Source: Prochlorococcus sp. AG-388-E21 (GTDB taxonomy: Bacteria; Cyanobacteriota; Cyanobacteriia; PCC-6307; Cyanobiaceae). Taken from it: DNA of 64,000 nt. The stretch lies in the NCBI GenBank assembly GCA_003279855.1, contig QCGO01000004.1:1-64000 (forward strand). The letters are read 5' to 3'. The position numbers were made by a program, and so were the translations under genes. The notes under the pieces were generated by a model. That model made no database searches and was not told where the DNA came from. It was given only the letters and a program-made list of their open reading frames with translations. Shown one piece after another: positions 52,349-63,689 of the stretch. The first letter of the stretch is position 1; every line of letters begins with the position of its first letter.

Positions 52349-53054
52349 CTAAAATTATTCTTCTAATTGTTGATAAGGCAATCCCAGTTTGAGTTCTGAT
52401 TGATCTATATGAGCAACCCTCATTACGTAATCTCATCACTAATGATTCTTTTAAAGGACTAATTTTCGGTCTGCCACCTAAATTATTTCCATTTAATCTT
52501 CTTTGCAAAATAAGTTCTTTTTTCCTTTCGCCCAAAGACTCATTATCTAAATTATCTAACTCATATAAAATATTAAAGACTGACAAAGATATCTCTGATG
52601 AATATTCGGGAGACAAAAAACCAGATAAAGTTCTTAACTTAACATCATTATTCAAGAGTTTATGGATTGTCTTTATACATTCAGTCCTATTAGAAAATGC
52701 CCGATCTAGTTTTGTAACGACTAACTCATCTCCTTTTGATAAATAATTTAGAGCTTTTCTAAATTCGGGTTTTATTTCTTCATCTAAATTTATGATTTCA
52801 GAAAATATTAAGCTGCAACCCTCATTTTTTAGGCAATTTATTTGTTCTTTTAAGTAATCAAATTCACTATCTATAGCTCTTGCATATCCAATAGATTTAC
52901 ATTTTTTATTTTTTTCAGATAAAAGAAAACGTTTTCTTTTAAATTTGAAGGTCAAGGTTTTAATACATATATTTTTAACTGTATCAAATACTATTGAAAA
53001 AAACACTTTATAGAACATCAAATTGTAATAATATAATGAAATATTACTAATCAA
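52332..53054 (-). CDS. Serine recombinase (resolvase)-like protein with degenerate active site and C-terminal HTH
   Basis: KSIGYARAIDSEFDYLKEQINCLKNEGC; KGDELVVTKLDRAFSNR; GGRPKISPLKESLVMRLRNEGCSYRSIRTQTGIALSTIRRII. True start may be downstream of 53054. Confidence 0.8.
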   Translation of the reverse strand: MISNISLYYYNLMFYKVFFSIVFDTVKNICIKTLTFKFKRKRFLLSEKNKKCKSIGYARAIDSEFDYLKEQINCLKNEGCSLIFSEIINLDEEIKPEFRKALNYLSKGDELVVTKLDRAFSNRTECIKTIHKLLNNDVKLRTLSGFLSPEYSSEISLSVFNILYELDNLDNESLGERKKELILQRRLNGNNLGGRPKISPLKESLVMRLRNEGCSYRSIRTQTGIALSTIRRIILDGEAS

Positions 53055-53317
53055 CGAACATATTATATCGTTTTAAAACTATATTAAAAATAACGTTCTA
53101 TATATTGTCCTGGTTTATGTTATTAGAACATTTTTGTTTACTGTATAATTAGTTTTTGTGGAAAAATGTTTAAAAATTGCCAAATTTTATCTAAAAGTAA
53201 GATTTAAATTAATTCGAGCGTTAATTAGAAATTTAATTTCTTTAGTGAATTAAATAAAAATAGTAAAGTTAAATTATTTTGATTAAAATTAGAAATGATT
53301 GGGTTGAATAAATTAAT

Positions 53318-54211
53318 TTGACAAATACTTCTGAAAATACAGTTATGAAGCCTGACTGGTTAAGAGTAAAAGCACCTCAAGTTGAGCGAATAGGTAATAC
53401 TGCAAATTTATTGAGTGATTTAAAATTAAATACTGTATGTCAAGAAGCAAGCTGTCCTAATATTGGCGAATGTTTTGCTAGCGGGACTGCAACTTTTTTA
53501 ATTATGGGCCCAGGTTGTACTAGAGCATGTCCATATTGTGATATTGATTTTGATAGATCCAAGAGAGATTTAGATCCAACAGAATCTGATCGTTTAGCAG
53601 AGGCTGTTTTTAGATTGAAACTTAAACATGTTGTGATTACCTCTGTTAATAGAGATGATCTAGATGATGGTGGAGCTTCGCAGTTTTATAAATGTGTTTC
53701 GGAAGTTAGAAAAAAATCCCCTGAAACAACTATTGAATTATTAATTCCAGATTTATGTGGTAACTGGGCAGCACTTGAAAAGATTTTAGATTCTAGACCA
53801 AATGTTTTAAATCATAATATTGAAACCGTCTCAACTTTGTATAAGAAAGTAAGGCCACAAGGAAACTATCAAAGAACTTTAGAGTTACTAAAAAGAACAA
53901 GAGAATATCTCCCAAGTGTCTATACTAAATCTGGATTTATGTTGGGATTAGGAGAAAAGGATGATGAAGTTCTTACTCTTCTTATGGATTTAAGAAAAAA
54001 TGATGTAGATATAGTTACTATTGGTCAATATTTATCTCCAGGTCCAAAACATCTTCAGGTACAAAGATTTGTTACCCCTTCGAAATTTAATTATTTTAAA
54101 TTATTTGGAGAAAATGAATTAGGGTTTATGCAAATTGTCAGTTCTCCTTTAACTCGTAGTAGTTATCATGCTGAAGAGATTCAGAAACTCATGAAAAAGT
54201 TTCCAAGATAA
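53318..54211 (+). CDS. lipA: Lipoyl synthase (TTG start)
   Basis: [37 protein letters not shown] radical-SAM cluster. Confidence 0.97.
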   Translation: MTNTSENTVMKPDWLRVKAPQVERIGNTANLLSDLKLNTVCQEASCPNIGECFASGTATFLIMGPGCTRACPYCDIDFDRSKRDLDPTESDRLAEAVFRLKLKHVVITSVNRDDLDDGGASQFYKCVSEVRKKSPETTIELLIPDLCGNWAALEKILDSRPNVLNHNIETVSTLYKKVRPQGNYQRTLELLKRTREYLPSVYTKSGFMLGLGEKDDEVLTLLMDLRKNDVDIVTIGQYLSPGPKHLQVQRFVTPSKFNYFKLFGENELGFMQIVSSPLTRSSYHAEEIQKLMKKFPR

Positions 54212-54220
54212 TTAAATTAT

Positions 54221-54514
54221 CTATTGATTAATATTAATCCATTCATTTAATTTCCATTCGACAATATTATTTTTTATCATTGGATCTTTTTTTATAATTT
54301 CTAAGGCTTCTTTATACGTTCCAATTTCAAGAATTAGTAACCCACCAGATCCTGATTGTTTGAATTCATCGACTAGAAACCCACTTTTGATATTTATTCC
54401 TTTTCCCTTTAAATTTTCTACCCATCGAATATGTTCATTGATTATTCTCTTCCTTATCTCTTTTTGAATTAAGTATTCTTTTTTTATGAGTTCAGTCTTA
54501 ATAAAAATAGGCAT
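54221..54514 (-). CDS. YCII-related (YciI-like) protein
   Basis: HIRWVENLKGKGI..SGSGGLLILEIGTYKEALEIIKKDPMIKNNIVEWKLNEW. Confidence 0.8.
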   Translation of the reverse strand: MPIFIKTELIKKEYLIQKEIRKRIINEHIRWVENLKGKGINIKSGFLVDEFKQSGSGGLLILEIGTYKEALEIIKKDPMIKNNIVEWKLNEWININQ

Positions 54515-54523
54515 TCATTTACT

Positions 54524-57500
54524 TTACAAACCCAGCATTTCTTCTTCACTCGGAGGAACAATTATTTTAAAAATTTCTTTAAAATCAGACCAATTATTGA
54601 TTATTTTGGATGCTTTTAAACTCTTTGTTTTTTCTTGATATTCACTAAGGATTCTTAATAAAATTTCTTCTTGCTTAAGGTTAGTTATTTGATGCATACT
54701 GACTATTTCCTTATTCACTTTATTTTCTATATCATTATTTTCGTCAAGTATATAAGCTATTCCTCCAGTCATTCCCGCGCCAATATTTCTTCCTGTTGAA
54801 CCTAAAATTACTATCTTGCCACCTGTCATATATTCACAACAATGGTCGCCGGAACCCTCTGTGACCGCAGTGGCTCCACTGTTTCTAACGGCAAATCTTT
54901 CTCCGGATTTACCTAAAGCAAACAACTTGCCACCTGTTGCTCCATAAAGACAGGTATTTCCTAATATTACTTGCTCTGAAGATTTCTCATCTACTTGTGG
55001 AGGAACAATAGTAAGTACACCTCCATTCATTCCTTTGCAAACATAATCATTAGCTTCTCCAATTAATTGGACATGCATTCCTTTTAATAAAAAAGCACCA
55101 AAACTTTGTCCTGCGTATCCTTTGAAATTGAGATTTAGTTCACCATTAAAACCATTATTTCCATAAAGTCCCGCAATTTCACCTGATATTTTTGCACATA
55201 CACTTCTGTCAGTGTTCTTGATTTCTATTTCTTTAACTAATTTCCCATGATTCTTAATAGAGTTCATGAATTCATTATCAGATAAAAATTGATCCTCTAA
55301 TACATATCCATTATTATGTGCAGTTTTGGAATGCTTTAACCATGACCTATCTTTATTTTGAGTCCCTTTTTGAATTAGAGAACTAAGATCAATATTTGCA
55401 GTTTTTGGAAGATTAATATCTCTTGCTGTTAGAAATTCCTGATTGCCAATCAATTCATCCATATTAGATACTCCAATGCTACTCATTATTTGTCTTATCT
55501 CTTCAGCAATATATAAGAAAAAGTTCACTACATTTTCAGGTAAACCTTTAAACCTTTTTCTTAATTCTTCTTTTTGAGTAGCTACACCCACAGGGCATTT
55601 GTTTGTATGACAAACACGCGCCATTATGCAGCCTTCAGCAATCATTGCTACTGAACCAAAGCCAAATTCTTCCGCACCTAGAAGAGCTGCAATTACTACG
55701 TCCCATCCTGTTTTAAGTCCGCCATCAGTTCTCAAAAGTACTCTCTCTCTAAGATTATTTTCGATAAGGGATTTATGGACCTCTGCAACACCTAATTCCC
55801 AAGGTAAACCAGCATGTTTAATAGAACTTAGAGGTGAAGCCCCAGTACCTCCATCATGCCCGGAAATTTGTATTACATCAGCATTCGCTTTGCTAACTCC
55901 AGCAGCGATAGTACCTATCCCAATTTCAGAAACGAGCTTTACACTTACCTTCGCTTTTGGATGAACTTGGTGCAAGTCATGAATTAACTGAGCCAAGTCT
56001 TCAATAGAGTAAATATCATGATGTGGGGGTGGAGATATTAAGGCTACTCCAGGTTTGCTGTTTCTTAGCTTTGCAATATATGAATCAACTTTTGGTCCTG
56101 GTAATTGGCCACCTTCACCTGGCTTAGCTCCTTGAGCCATTTTTATTTCAAGTTGTTTCCCACTTCTTAGATATTCTGGAGTAACCCCAAATCTTCCAGA
56201 GGCTATTTGTTTAATAGCGGAGCAAGCAGTGTCCCCATTTTCTAGGCCTTTTATAGATGGTAATATTGCCGATTGAGTATTTTCATCAATATCATTCAAT
56301 ACATTAAAGCGAGCAGGATCTTCTCCTCCTTCCCCGCTATTACTTTTCCCACCAATTCTATTCATTGCAACGGCCAAAACTTCATGAGCTTCTCTTGATA
56401 ATGCTCCTAAACTCATTCCTCCAGTACAAAACCTTTTACATATTGATTCAACACTCTCAACCTCATCAATGGGGATACTTTTTCTTGTCGAATTAATTGA
56501 GAGTAAATCTCTTAAAGAAGTAATTGGCCTGTTGCGAATAAGTTTTTTATAAGTCTCAAAATGATCGTATCCTGGCCCTTGCTTTAGGGCGGAATGTAAA
56601 ACCTTTGACATTTCAGGATTATTAGAATGATATTCCCCATTATTTCTAAATTGAACAAATCCTAAAAACTCTAATTTTTTTAAATTGATTTCTGGAAAAG
56701 CTTTGGTATGAATTAGGAGTGATTCATTTGCGAGTTCTTTTAGTGTGATCCCTGCAATTCGACTTGTTGTTCCATCGAAAGCTATTTTAATTAAGTCAGA
56801 ACCGAGACCCACAGCTTCAAATATTTGAGCACCATGATAGCTAGATAATAGAGAAATTCCTATCTTAGAAAGAATTTTTCTTAATCCATCTTCCAAAGCT
56901 TTTTTGATATTTTTCTGAACGTCATCGATTGATAGTGGATCGATTTTCTTACTATCAATAAGCTTTTGAGTTTTTGGATGTCGTAACCAATGTCTTCCAG
57001 ATTCGAGCGCTAACCAAGGGCATACAGCACTAACTCCATAACCAATTAAACATGCTAAGTGATGTGTGCTCCAACATTGACCAGTTTCAATAATTAGTGA
57101 TGCTTTTAATCTTATTTCTTTTTTAAGAAGATAATGATGAATTGCACCTACAGCTAATAAAGGAGGAATAAAACCTTGTTTCGAATTAACTCCTTTGTCA
57201 GAAATGATTATTAAAGAGCAGCATTCATTTATTGCTTTTTCGCTTAATTTACAAATATCATCTAACTTTGTTTCAAATCCTTTTATTCCTTCTTCAATTT
57301 CAAATAAACTTGAAATAGTAGTTGATTTAATTTCTGATTCTTTTAATGAAATTAATTCTTGTTCATTAATAATTGGACTCTTCAAATGAATAAAAGGCTT
57401 AATATCATTAGATTCAAAGGGAGAGCACCTTTCACCTAAATGCATCTCTAAACTCATTACTAATTTCTCTCTTAAGGGATCTATGGGAGGATTAGTAACC

Positions 57501-59089
57501 TGTGCAAATCTTTGTTTGAAGTAGTCGTATAAAATATGAGGTTTTGAAGAGAGGACTGCTAATGGTATATCGTCACCCATACAATATGTTGGCTCCTTAG
57601 AAAGAGAAGCCATTGAATCAAGAATGAGGTCATTATCTTCTGAAGAAAAACCAAAAGCAGTTTGCTGTTGGAGTAATTCAAAATCTTTTAAATTACAAGT
57701 ATTGGACCATTCATTATTGTTGAGTTTTACTATTCTTTTTTGTAGCAGATTTTTATAGTTTTTTCTTTTTGAAGCTTCTGCTTTGACTTGCCAGTTTCTT
57801 AAAATTTTGTTCTGAGAAAGATCCACTGCAAGCATTTGGCCTGGCCCCAAACGTCCTTTTTCTATAACTCTGTTTTCTTCAATATCCACTACCCCTGTTT
57901 CTGAACCCATTATCACAAAACCATCATTGGTAATTGAATATCTAGCAGGTCTTAATCCATTCCTATCAAGAGTCGCTCCAACATAATTTCCGTCTGCAAA
58001 TACTAAGAGAGCAGGACCGTCCCAAGCTTCTTGGAGAGTAGCTGAATATTCATAAAAAGCTTTAATATCTTCTCTGTTTTCAAGTTCTGGTTGATCTCGA
58101 AATGCTTCAGGAACGAGTTTTAATAAGGAATCGGTTATCGGTTTTCCTGAACGAATATTAATTTCTAGAGTTGCATCAAGATTTGATGAATCACTTTTAT
58201 TTATATCTACTATTGGCTTGATCTCATGAGATAACTCTCCCCAGTATTCATCAATATGTGTTTCTGATGCTTTCGCCCAATTGATATTGCCTAAAAGAGT
58301 ATTAATTTCTCCATTATGACCCAAATATCTCATTGGCTGGGCAAGAGGCCATTTTGGTAAGGTGTTTGTGCTAAATCTTCGATGGTAAACAGAAAAAGAT
58401 ACTTTAAAATCTTCTTTCCTTAAGTCTTCGTAAAATTCTGATAAAACTTCAGATCTAACCATACCTTTATAGACAACAGTTTTGGAACTCAATGATGCGA
58501 AATAAAATTCGCATTCACCAATAGCATTTTTTGTATTATCTCTTATCCTTTTTTCAATTCTTTTTCTTAATTGAAATAAGAGCATCTCGATATCTCTAGT
58601 ATCTTCTTTATCTATGCAAACGATCCATTGATTTATGAATGGTGCATTTGCTTTTGCTAAAACCCCTAGGGTTTCATTTTTAATAGGCACATTTCTCCAA
58701 AATGTTTCTTTAAAATTTAATTTTTTAGCTTCTTCGTCGCATATAAGTTTTGATTCTTTAACTTTTAATTCATTATTGGGCATGAAAATCATACCTAAAC
58801 CTCGTTTTTCGTAGTTTTCAGTATTTAAATTTATTTCTCTATCTAAAAATTCCCATGGAATTGAACATAAAATTCCTGCCCCATCACCAGAATCACTATC
58901 TCCTCCGCATCCTCCTCTATGCTCCATACAATTAAGACCTTTTAAAGATTGCTTCAATATCCAATTACTTTCTTTGCCATCAATATTTGCTATGAAGCCA
59001 ACACCACAAGCATCTTTCTCTCCAATAATTCCATTTGGAGAATAACTATCTTGATATGGCTCGTTGCTTCTTTTGATACTCCCTCGCAT
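54524..59089 (-). CDS. gltB: Ferredoxin-dependent glutamate synthase, large subunit
   Basis: 1521 aa; DACGVGFIANIDGK N-terminus; GEGGQLPGPKVDSYIAKLR; ISGHDGGTGASPLSSIKHAGLPWELG. Confidence 0.97.
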   Translation of the reverse strand: MRGSIKRSNEPYQDSYSPNGIIGEKDACGVGFIANIDGKESNWILKQSLKGLNCMEHRGGCGGDSDSGDGAGILCSIPWEFLDREINLNTENYEKRGLGMIFMPNNELKVKESKLICDEEAKKLNFKETFWRNVPIKNETLGVLAKANAPFINQWIVCIDKEDTRDIEMLLFQLRKRIEKRIRDNTKNAIGECEFYFASLSSKTVVYKGMVRSEVLSEFYEDLRKEDFKVSFSVYHRRFSTNTLPKWPLAQPMRYLGHNGEINTLLGNINWAKASETHIDEYWGELSHEIKPIVDINKSDSSNLDATLEINIRSGKPITDSLLKLVPEAFRDQPELENREDIKAFYEYSATLQEAWDGPALLVFADGNYVGATLDRNGLRPARYSITNDGFVIMGSETGVVDIEENRVIEKGRLGPGQMLAVDLSQNKILRNWQVKAEASKRKNYKNLLQKRIVKLNNNEWSNTCNLKDFELLQQQTAFGFSSEDNDLILDSMASLSKEPTYCMGDDIPLAVLSSKPHILYDYFKQRFAQVTNPPIDPLREKLVMSLEMHLGERCSPFESNDIKPFIHLKSPIINEQELISLKESEIKSTTISSLFEIEEGIKGFETKLDDICKLSEKAINECCSLIIISDKGVNSKQGFIPPLLAVGAIHHYLLKKEIRLKASLIIETGQCWSTHHLACLIGYGVSAVCPWLALESGRHWLRHPKTQKLIDSKKIDPLSIDDVQKNIKKALEDGLRKILSKIGISLLSSYHGAQIFEAVGLGSDLIKIAFDGTTSRIAGITLKELANESLLIHTKAFPEINLKKLEFLGFVQFRNNGEYHSNNPEMSKVLHSALKQGPGYDHFETYKKLIRNRPITSLRDLLSINSTRKSIPIDEVESVESICKRFCTGGMSLGALSREAHEVLAVAMNRIGGKSNSGEGGEDPARFNVLNDIDENTQSAILPSIKGLENGDTACSAIKQIASGRFGVTPEYLRSGKQLEIKMAQGAKPGEGGQLPGPKVDSYIAKLRNSKPGVALISPPPHHDIYSIEDLAQLIHDLHQVHPKAKVSVKLVSEIGIGTIAAGVSKANADVIQISGHDGGTGASPLSSIKHAGLPWELGVAEVHKSLIENNLRERVLLRTDGGLKTGWDVVIAALLGAEEFGFGSVAMIAEGCIMARVCHTNKCPVGVATQKEELRKRFKGLPENVVNFFLYIAEEIRQIMSSIGVSNMDELIGNQEFLTARDINLPKTANIDLSSLIQKGTQNKDRSWLKHSKTAHNNGYVLEDQFLSDNEFMNSIKNHGKLVKEIEIKNTDRSVCAKISGEIAGLYGNNGFNGELNLNFKGYAGQSFGAFLLKGMHVQLIGEANDYVCKGMNGGVLTIVPPQVDEKSSEQVILGNTCLYGATGGKLFALGKSGERFAVRNSGATAVTEGSGDHCCEYMTGGKIVILGSTGRNIGAGMTGGIAYILDENNDIENKVNKEIVSMHQITNLKQEEILLRILSEYQEKTKSLKASKIINNWSDFKEIFKIIVPPSEEEMLGL

Positions 59090-59283
59090 AGATTATTTAA
59101 CTATATAAGAAAATTTATTTATTTCTATTATAAAAATGAATTTCAAAATACAAAGTAAAAATAATGAAGAATTACTAAACAAATTAAAATTTTATTTATA
59201 AATCAAAAAAAATCAAAAATGCTTTAGATATGACTCGTAAAAGGTTATGATAATGAGATATTTATTTTTATCTATCAATATAG

Positions 59284-59661
59284 ATGCCGACCATTTCCCA
59301 ATTAATTGGATCAGAAAGAAAACGTCTGACAAGAAAAACAAAATCTCCTGCACTAAAATCTTGTCCAGAGAGAAGAGGAGTATGTACAAGAGTTTATACA
59401 TCTACTCCTAAGAAACCTAATTCTGCCTTAAGAAAAGTTGCCAGGGTTAGACTAACTTCGGGTTTTGAAGTTACCGCATATATTCCAGGAATCGGACATA
59501 ATTTACAGGAACACTCTGTAGTTCTACTCAGGGGAGGAAGAGTTAAAGATCTTCCGGGGGTAAGATACCATATAATAAGAGGAACTTTAGATACTGCAGG
59601 AGTCAAAGATAGACGTCAATCCAGATCTAAATATGGTGCAAAAGCTCCTAAAAATGATTAA
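59284..59661 (+). CDS. rpsL: 30S ribosomal protein S12
   Basis: [60 protein letters not shown]. Confidence 0.99.
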
Positions 59662-59687
59662 TTTTTCAACTTCAATTTTTATCTAAA

Positions 59688-60158
59688 ATGTCACGTCGTA
59701 ATGCAGCAGTAAAAAGACCGGTTTTACCAGATCCTCAATTTAATAGTCGTCTTGCCTCTATGATGATTTCTAGATTGATGAAACATGGAAAAAAATCTAC
59801 TGCGCAAAAAATATTATCAGATGCTTTCTCTCTAATAAGTGAAAGAACAGGTGGAAATGCTGTGGAGTTATTTGAAACAGCTGTAAAAAATGCAACTCCC
59901 TTAGTAGAGGTGAGAGCCAGAAGAGTTGGAGGTGCTACTTATCAAGTTCCTATGGAAGTTCGTCAAGAGAGAGGAACTGCTATGGCACTAAGATGGCTTG
60001 TTACTTTTTCAAGAGGAAGAAATGGAAAGAGTATGTCACAAAAATTAGCAGGTGAATTAATGGATGCAGCTAATGAAACTGGCAGCGCAGTTAAGAAGAG
60101 AGAAGACACTCATAAAATGGCAGAAGCCAATAAAGCTTTTGCACACTACAGATACTAA
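59688..60158 (+). CDS. rpsG: 30S ribosomal protein S7
   Basis: [42 protein letters not shown]. Confidence 0.98.
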
Positions 60159-60262
60159 TTTCGACCCAAAATGGTCCTTATTTAGTTTATTATTAAACAA
60201 AAGTTTATTTGATTAAACAAAACGTTGCTATTTAGCAATTCATTCTATTTGGAGTTTTAACA

Positions 60263-62338
60263 TTGGCACGCGACTTTCCCCTTGAACGAGTAAGGAATAT
60301 AGGTATAGCCGCTCATATTGACGCTGGTAAAACAACTACTACTGAAAGAATACTTTTTTATTCAGGTGTTGTTCACAAAATCGGAGAAGTACACGATGGA
60401 GCTGCAGTAACAGATTGGATGGCCCAAGAAAGAGAGAGAGGAATTACTATCACAGCTGCTGCTATTTCTACAAGCTGGCAAGATCACAGAATTAATATTA
60501 TTGATACTCCAGGCCACGTTGATTTCACAATTGAAGTTGAAAGATCAATGAGAGTTTTAGATGGTGTTATAGCTGTGTTTTGTGCGGTAGGAGGAGTTCA
60601 GCCACAATCAGAGACTGTTTGGAGACAAGCTGATAGATACTCTGTTCCAAGAATGGTTTTCGTCAATAAGATGGATAGAACAGGCGCAGATTTTCTAAAA
60701 GTTAATCAACAAATTAAAGACCGTCTTAAAGCAAATGCTTTTCCTATTCAACTTCCAATAGGAGCTGAAGGTGATCTTTCAGGAATTATTGATTTAGTAA
60801 GTAACAAGGCCTATTTATACAAAAATGATTTAGGAACTGATATTGAAGAAGCTCCAATACCAGATGACATGAAAGACGAGGCATTGGAATGGAGAAGTAA
60901 ATTAATGGAAAGTGTCGCAGAAAATGATGAAGAATTAATTGAAATATTTTTGGATAAGGGAGAATTAACTGAAGATCAATTAAAAAAAGGGATTAGAGAA
61001 GGAGTACTCAAACATGGTTTAGTACCAGTTTTATGCGGATCAGCCTTTAAAAATAAAGGGGTTCAATTAGTTCTTGATGCAGTAGTTGATTATTTACCAG
61101 CTCCAATTGATGTAAAACCAATTCAAGGTGTTTTACCGGATGGTAAGGAAGATGTTAGACCTTCGGATGATAATGCTCCTTTCAGTGCACTTGCTTTCAA
61201 AGTCATGTCTGATCCTTATGGAAAACTAACTTTTGTAAGAATGTATTCTGGAGTGCTTTCTAAAGGCAGTTATGTTATGAATTCAACTAAGGATGCTAAA
61301 GAGAGAATTTCAAGGTTAGTCATCTTAAAGGCCGATGAAAGGGAAGAAGTTGATGAATTAAGAGCAGGTGATTTAGGTGCTGTGTTGGGATTGAAGAATA
61401 CAACAACAGGAGACACCTTATGTAATACCGATGACCCAATAGTTCTAGAAACTTTATTTATCCCCGAACCTGTTATCTCAGTTGCTGTAGAACCAAAAAC
61501 TAAAGGAGATATGGAGAAACTTTCTAAGGCCTTACAAGCCTTGTCTGAAGAAGACCCGACCTTTAGGGTAAGTACAGATCAAGAGACAAATCAGACTGTT
61601 ATAGCCGGCATGGGGGAACTACATCTTGAAATTCTTGTAGACAGAATGTTGAGAGAGTTTAAAGTTGAGGCAAATATAGGCGCCCCTCAGGTTTCTTACA
61701 GAGAAACAATTAGATCAAGTTCCAAGGGTGAAGGTAAATATGCAAGACAAACAGGAGGTAAAGGACAATATGGACACGTAGTTATTGAAATGGAACCAGC
61801 TGAAGTCGGTAAAGGGTTTGAATTTGTTAACAAAATTGTGGGTGGAACTGTGCCAAAAGAATATATTGGACCAGCATCAAATGGAATGAAAGAAACCTGT
61901 GAATCAGGGGTTCTTGCCGGTTATCCGCTGATTGATGTAAAAGTAACACTAGTCGATGGTTCGTTCCACGATGTAGACTCATCTGAAATGGCCTTCAAAA
62001 TTGCAGGTTCAATGGCTTTTAAAGATGGGGTTAAAAAATGCAATCCTGTCCTCTTAGAGCCTATGATGAAAGTCGAGGTCGAAAGTCCTGATGATTTTCT
62101 TGGATCTGTAATTGGTGATCTCTCTTCAAGGAGAGGTCAAGTCGAAGGACAATCTGTCGATGATGGATTGTCTAAAGTACAGGCCAAAGTGCCTTTAGCC
62201 GAAATGTTCGGTTATGCCACTCAACTCCGATCAATGACTCAAGGTCGGGGTATATTCTCAATGGAGTTCGCAAATTATGAGGAAGTTCCTCGTAACGTTG
62301 CTGAAGCTATCATTTCCAAGAATCAGGGCAACTCCTGA
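60263..62338 (+). CDS. fusA: Elongation factor G (TTG start)
   Basis: [44 protein letters not shown]. Confidence 0.98.
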   Translation: MARDFPLERVRNIGIAAHIDAGKTTTTERILFYSGVVHKIGEVHDGAAVTDWMAQERERGITITAAAISTSWQDHRINIIDTPGHVDFTIEVERSMRVLDGVIAVFCAVGGVQPQSETVWRQADRYSVPRMVFVNKMDRTGADFLKVNQQIKDRLKANAFPIQLPIGAEGDLSGIIDLVSNKAYLYKNDLGTDIEEAPIPDDMKDEALEWRSKLMESVAENDEELIEIFLDKGELTEDQLKKGIREGVLKHGLVPVLCGSAFKNKGVQLVLDAVVDYLPAPIDVKPIQGVLPDGKEDVRPSDDNAPFSALAFKVMSDPYGKLTFVRMYSGVLSKGSYVMNSTKDAKERISRLVILKADEREEVDELRAGDLGAVLGLKNTTTGDTLCNTDDPIVLETLFIPEPVISVAVEPKTKGDMEKLSKALQALSEEDPTFRVSTDQETNQTVIAGMGELHLEILVDRMLREFKVEANIGAPQVSYRETIRSSSKGEGKYARQTGGKGQYGHVVIEMEPAEVGKGFEFVNKIVGGTVPKEYIGPASNGMKETCESGVLAGYPLIDVKVTLVDGSFHDVDSSEMAFKIAGSMAFKDGVKKCNPVLLEPMMKVEVESPDDFLGSVIGDLSSRRGQVEGQSVDDGLSKVQAKVPLAEMFGYATQLRSMTQGRGIFSMEFANYEEVPRNVAEAIISKNQGNS

Positions 62339-62381
62339 TCTCTAAACTAAACACTCTTTAACCCTCGATTCTTTAATTCAA

Positions 62382-63581
62382 ATGGCTCGCGAGAAGTTCG
62401 AAAGGAACAAACCACATGTCAACATAGGTACTATTGGCCACGTTGATCATGGAAAAACAACCCTGACTGCTGCTATTACTAATGTTTTAGCTAAAAAAGG
62501 TCAAGCACAAGCTCAAGACTATGGAGACATCGATGGTGCTCCAGAAGAAAGAGAGCGTGGTATTACAATTAATACTGCTCACGTTGAATACGAAACAGCC
62601 GACAGACATTATGCTCACGTTGACTGTCCAGGTCACGCTGATTATGTGAAAAACATGATCACTGGTGCAGCTCAAATGGATGGTGCAATTTTAGTTTGTG
62701 CTGCAACAGATGGTCCTATGGCTCAAACAAAAGAACATATTCTTTTAGCAAAACAAGTTGGAGTTCCTGCTTTGGTTGTTGCTTTGAATAAATGTGACAT
62801 GGTAGATGATGAAGAAATCATTGAACTTGTTGAAATGGAAATTAGAGAACTCCTTGATAGTTATGATTTCCCAGGTGATGATATACCCATTGTTCAAGTT
62901 TCAGGTCTTAAAGCTTTAGAAGGAGATTCTACTTGGGAGTCTAAAATTGAAGAATTAATGACTGCCGTAGATGCTAGTATTCCTGAACCTGAAAGAGAAA
63001 TTGACAAGCCATTTTTGATGGCAGTTGAAGATGTTTTTTCTATCACAGGTCGAGGAACAGTTGCAACTGGAAGAATAGAGAGAGGAAAAGTCAAAGTTGG
63101 GGAAGAAGTTGAAATAGTTGGAATAAGAGATACAAGATTGACTACTGTCACGGGCGTTGAAATGTTCCGTAAACTACTTGATGAAGGTATGGCAGGAGAC
63201 AATGTTGGACTACTTTTACGTGGTGTTCAGAAAGAAGATATCGAAAGAGGTATGGTTCTTGTTAAAAAAGGTTCGATTACTCCTCATACAAAATTTGAGG
63301 GTGAAGTTTATGTCCTCAAGAAAGAAGAGGGTGGTAGACATACACCTTTCTTTGCTGGTTACCGACCACAATTTTATATAAGAACAACAGATGTAACTGG
63401 ACAAATCACTGCATTCACATCTGATGATGGAGCCAATGTTGAAATGGTAATGCCAGGTGACAGGATAAAAATGACTGGAGAATTAATTTGTCCAGTTGCG
63501 ATTGAACAAGGTATGCGCTTTGCTATTCGCGAAGGTGGTCGTACTATTGGAGCTGGTGTTGTTTCTAAAATTATTGAATAA
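62382..63581 (+). CDS. tuf: Elongation factor Tu
   Basis: [54 protein letters not shown]. Confidence 0.99.
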   Translation: MAREKFERNKPHVNIGTIGHVDHGKTTLTAAITNVLAKKGQAQAQDYGDIDGAPEERERGITINTAHVEYETADRHYAHVDCPGHADYVKNMITGAAQMDGAILVCAATDGPMAQTKEHILLAKQVGVPALVVALNKCDMVDDEEIIELVEMEIRELLDSYDFPGDDIPIVQVSGLKALEGDSTWESKIEELMTAVDASIPEPEREIDKPFLMAVEDVFSITGRGTVATGRIERGKVKVGEEVEIVGIRDTRLTTVTGVEMFRKLLDEGMAGDNVGLLLRGVQKEDIERGMVLVKKGSITPHTKFEGEVYVLKKEEGGRHTPFFAGYRPQFYIRTTDVTGQITAFTSDDGANVEMVMPGDRIKMTGELICPVAIEQGMRFAIREGGRTIGAGVVSKIIE

Positions 63582-63640
63582 TTTTCTTTATTTTATAAAG
63601 TTAACCTTTGATAATCTAAAATAGTTAAATAAAGAGATAT

Positions 63641-63663
63641 GGGTTATTGATTATCAATAACCC
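63641..63663 (+). terminator. Perfect 11-bp inverted repeat between tuf and rpsJ (terminator or attenuator)
   Basis: GGGTTATTGAT-T-ATCAATAACCC followed by TTTTATA. Confidence 0.6.
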
Positions 63664-63689
63664 TTTTATAAAGAGATTAATTTAAACTT

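Noticed and set aside
55626-55964. 112-aa plus-strand ORF antisense to gltB
   Set aside because: Shadow ORF opposite the highly conserved glutamate synthase FMN domain.
62894-63404. Several ORFs overlapping tuf in other frames
   Set aside because: Codon-bias shadow ORFs within EF-Tu.
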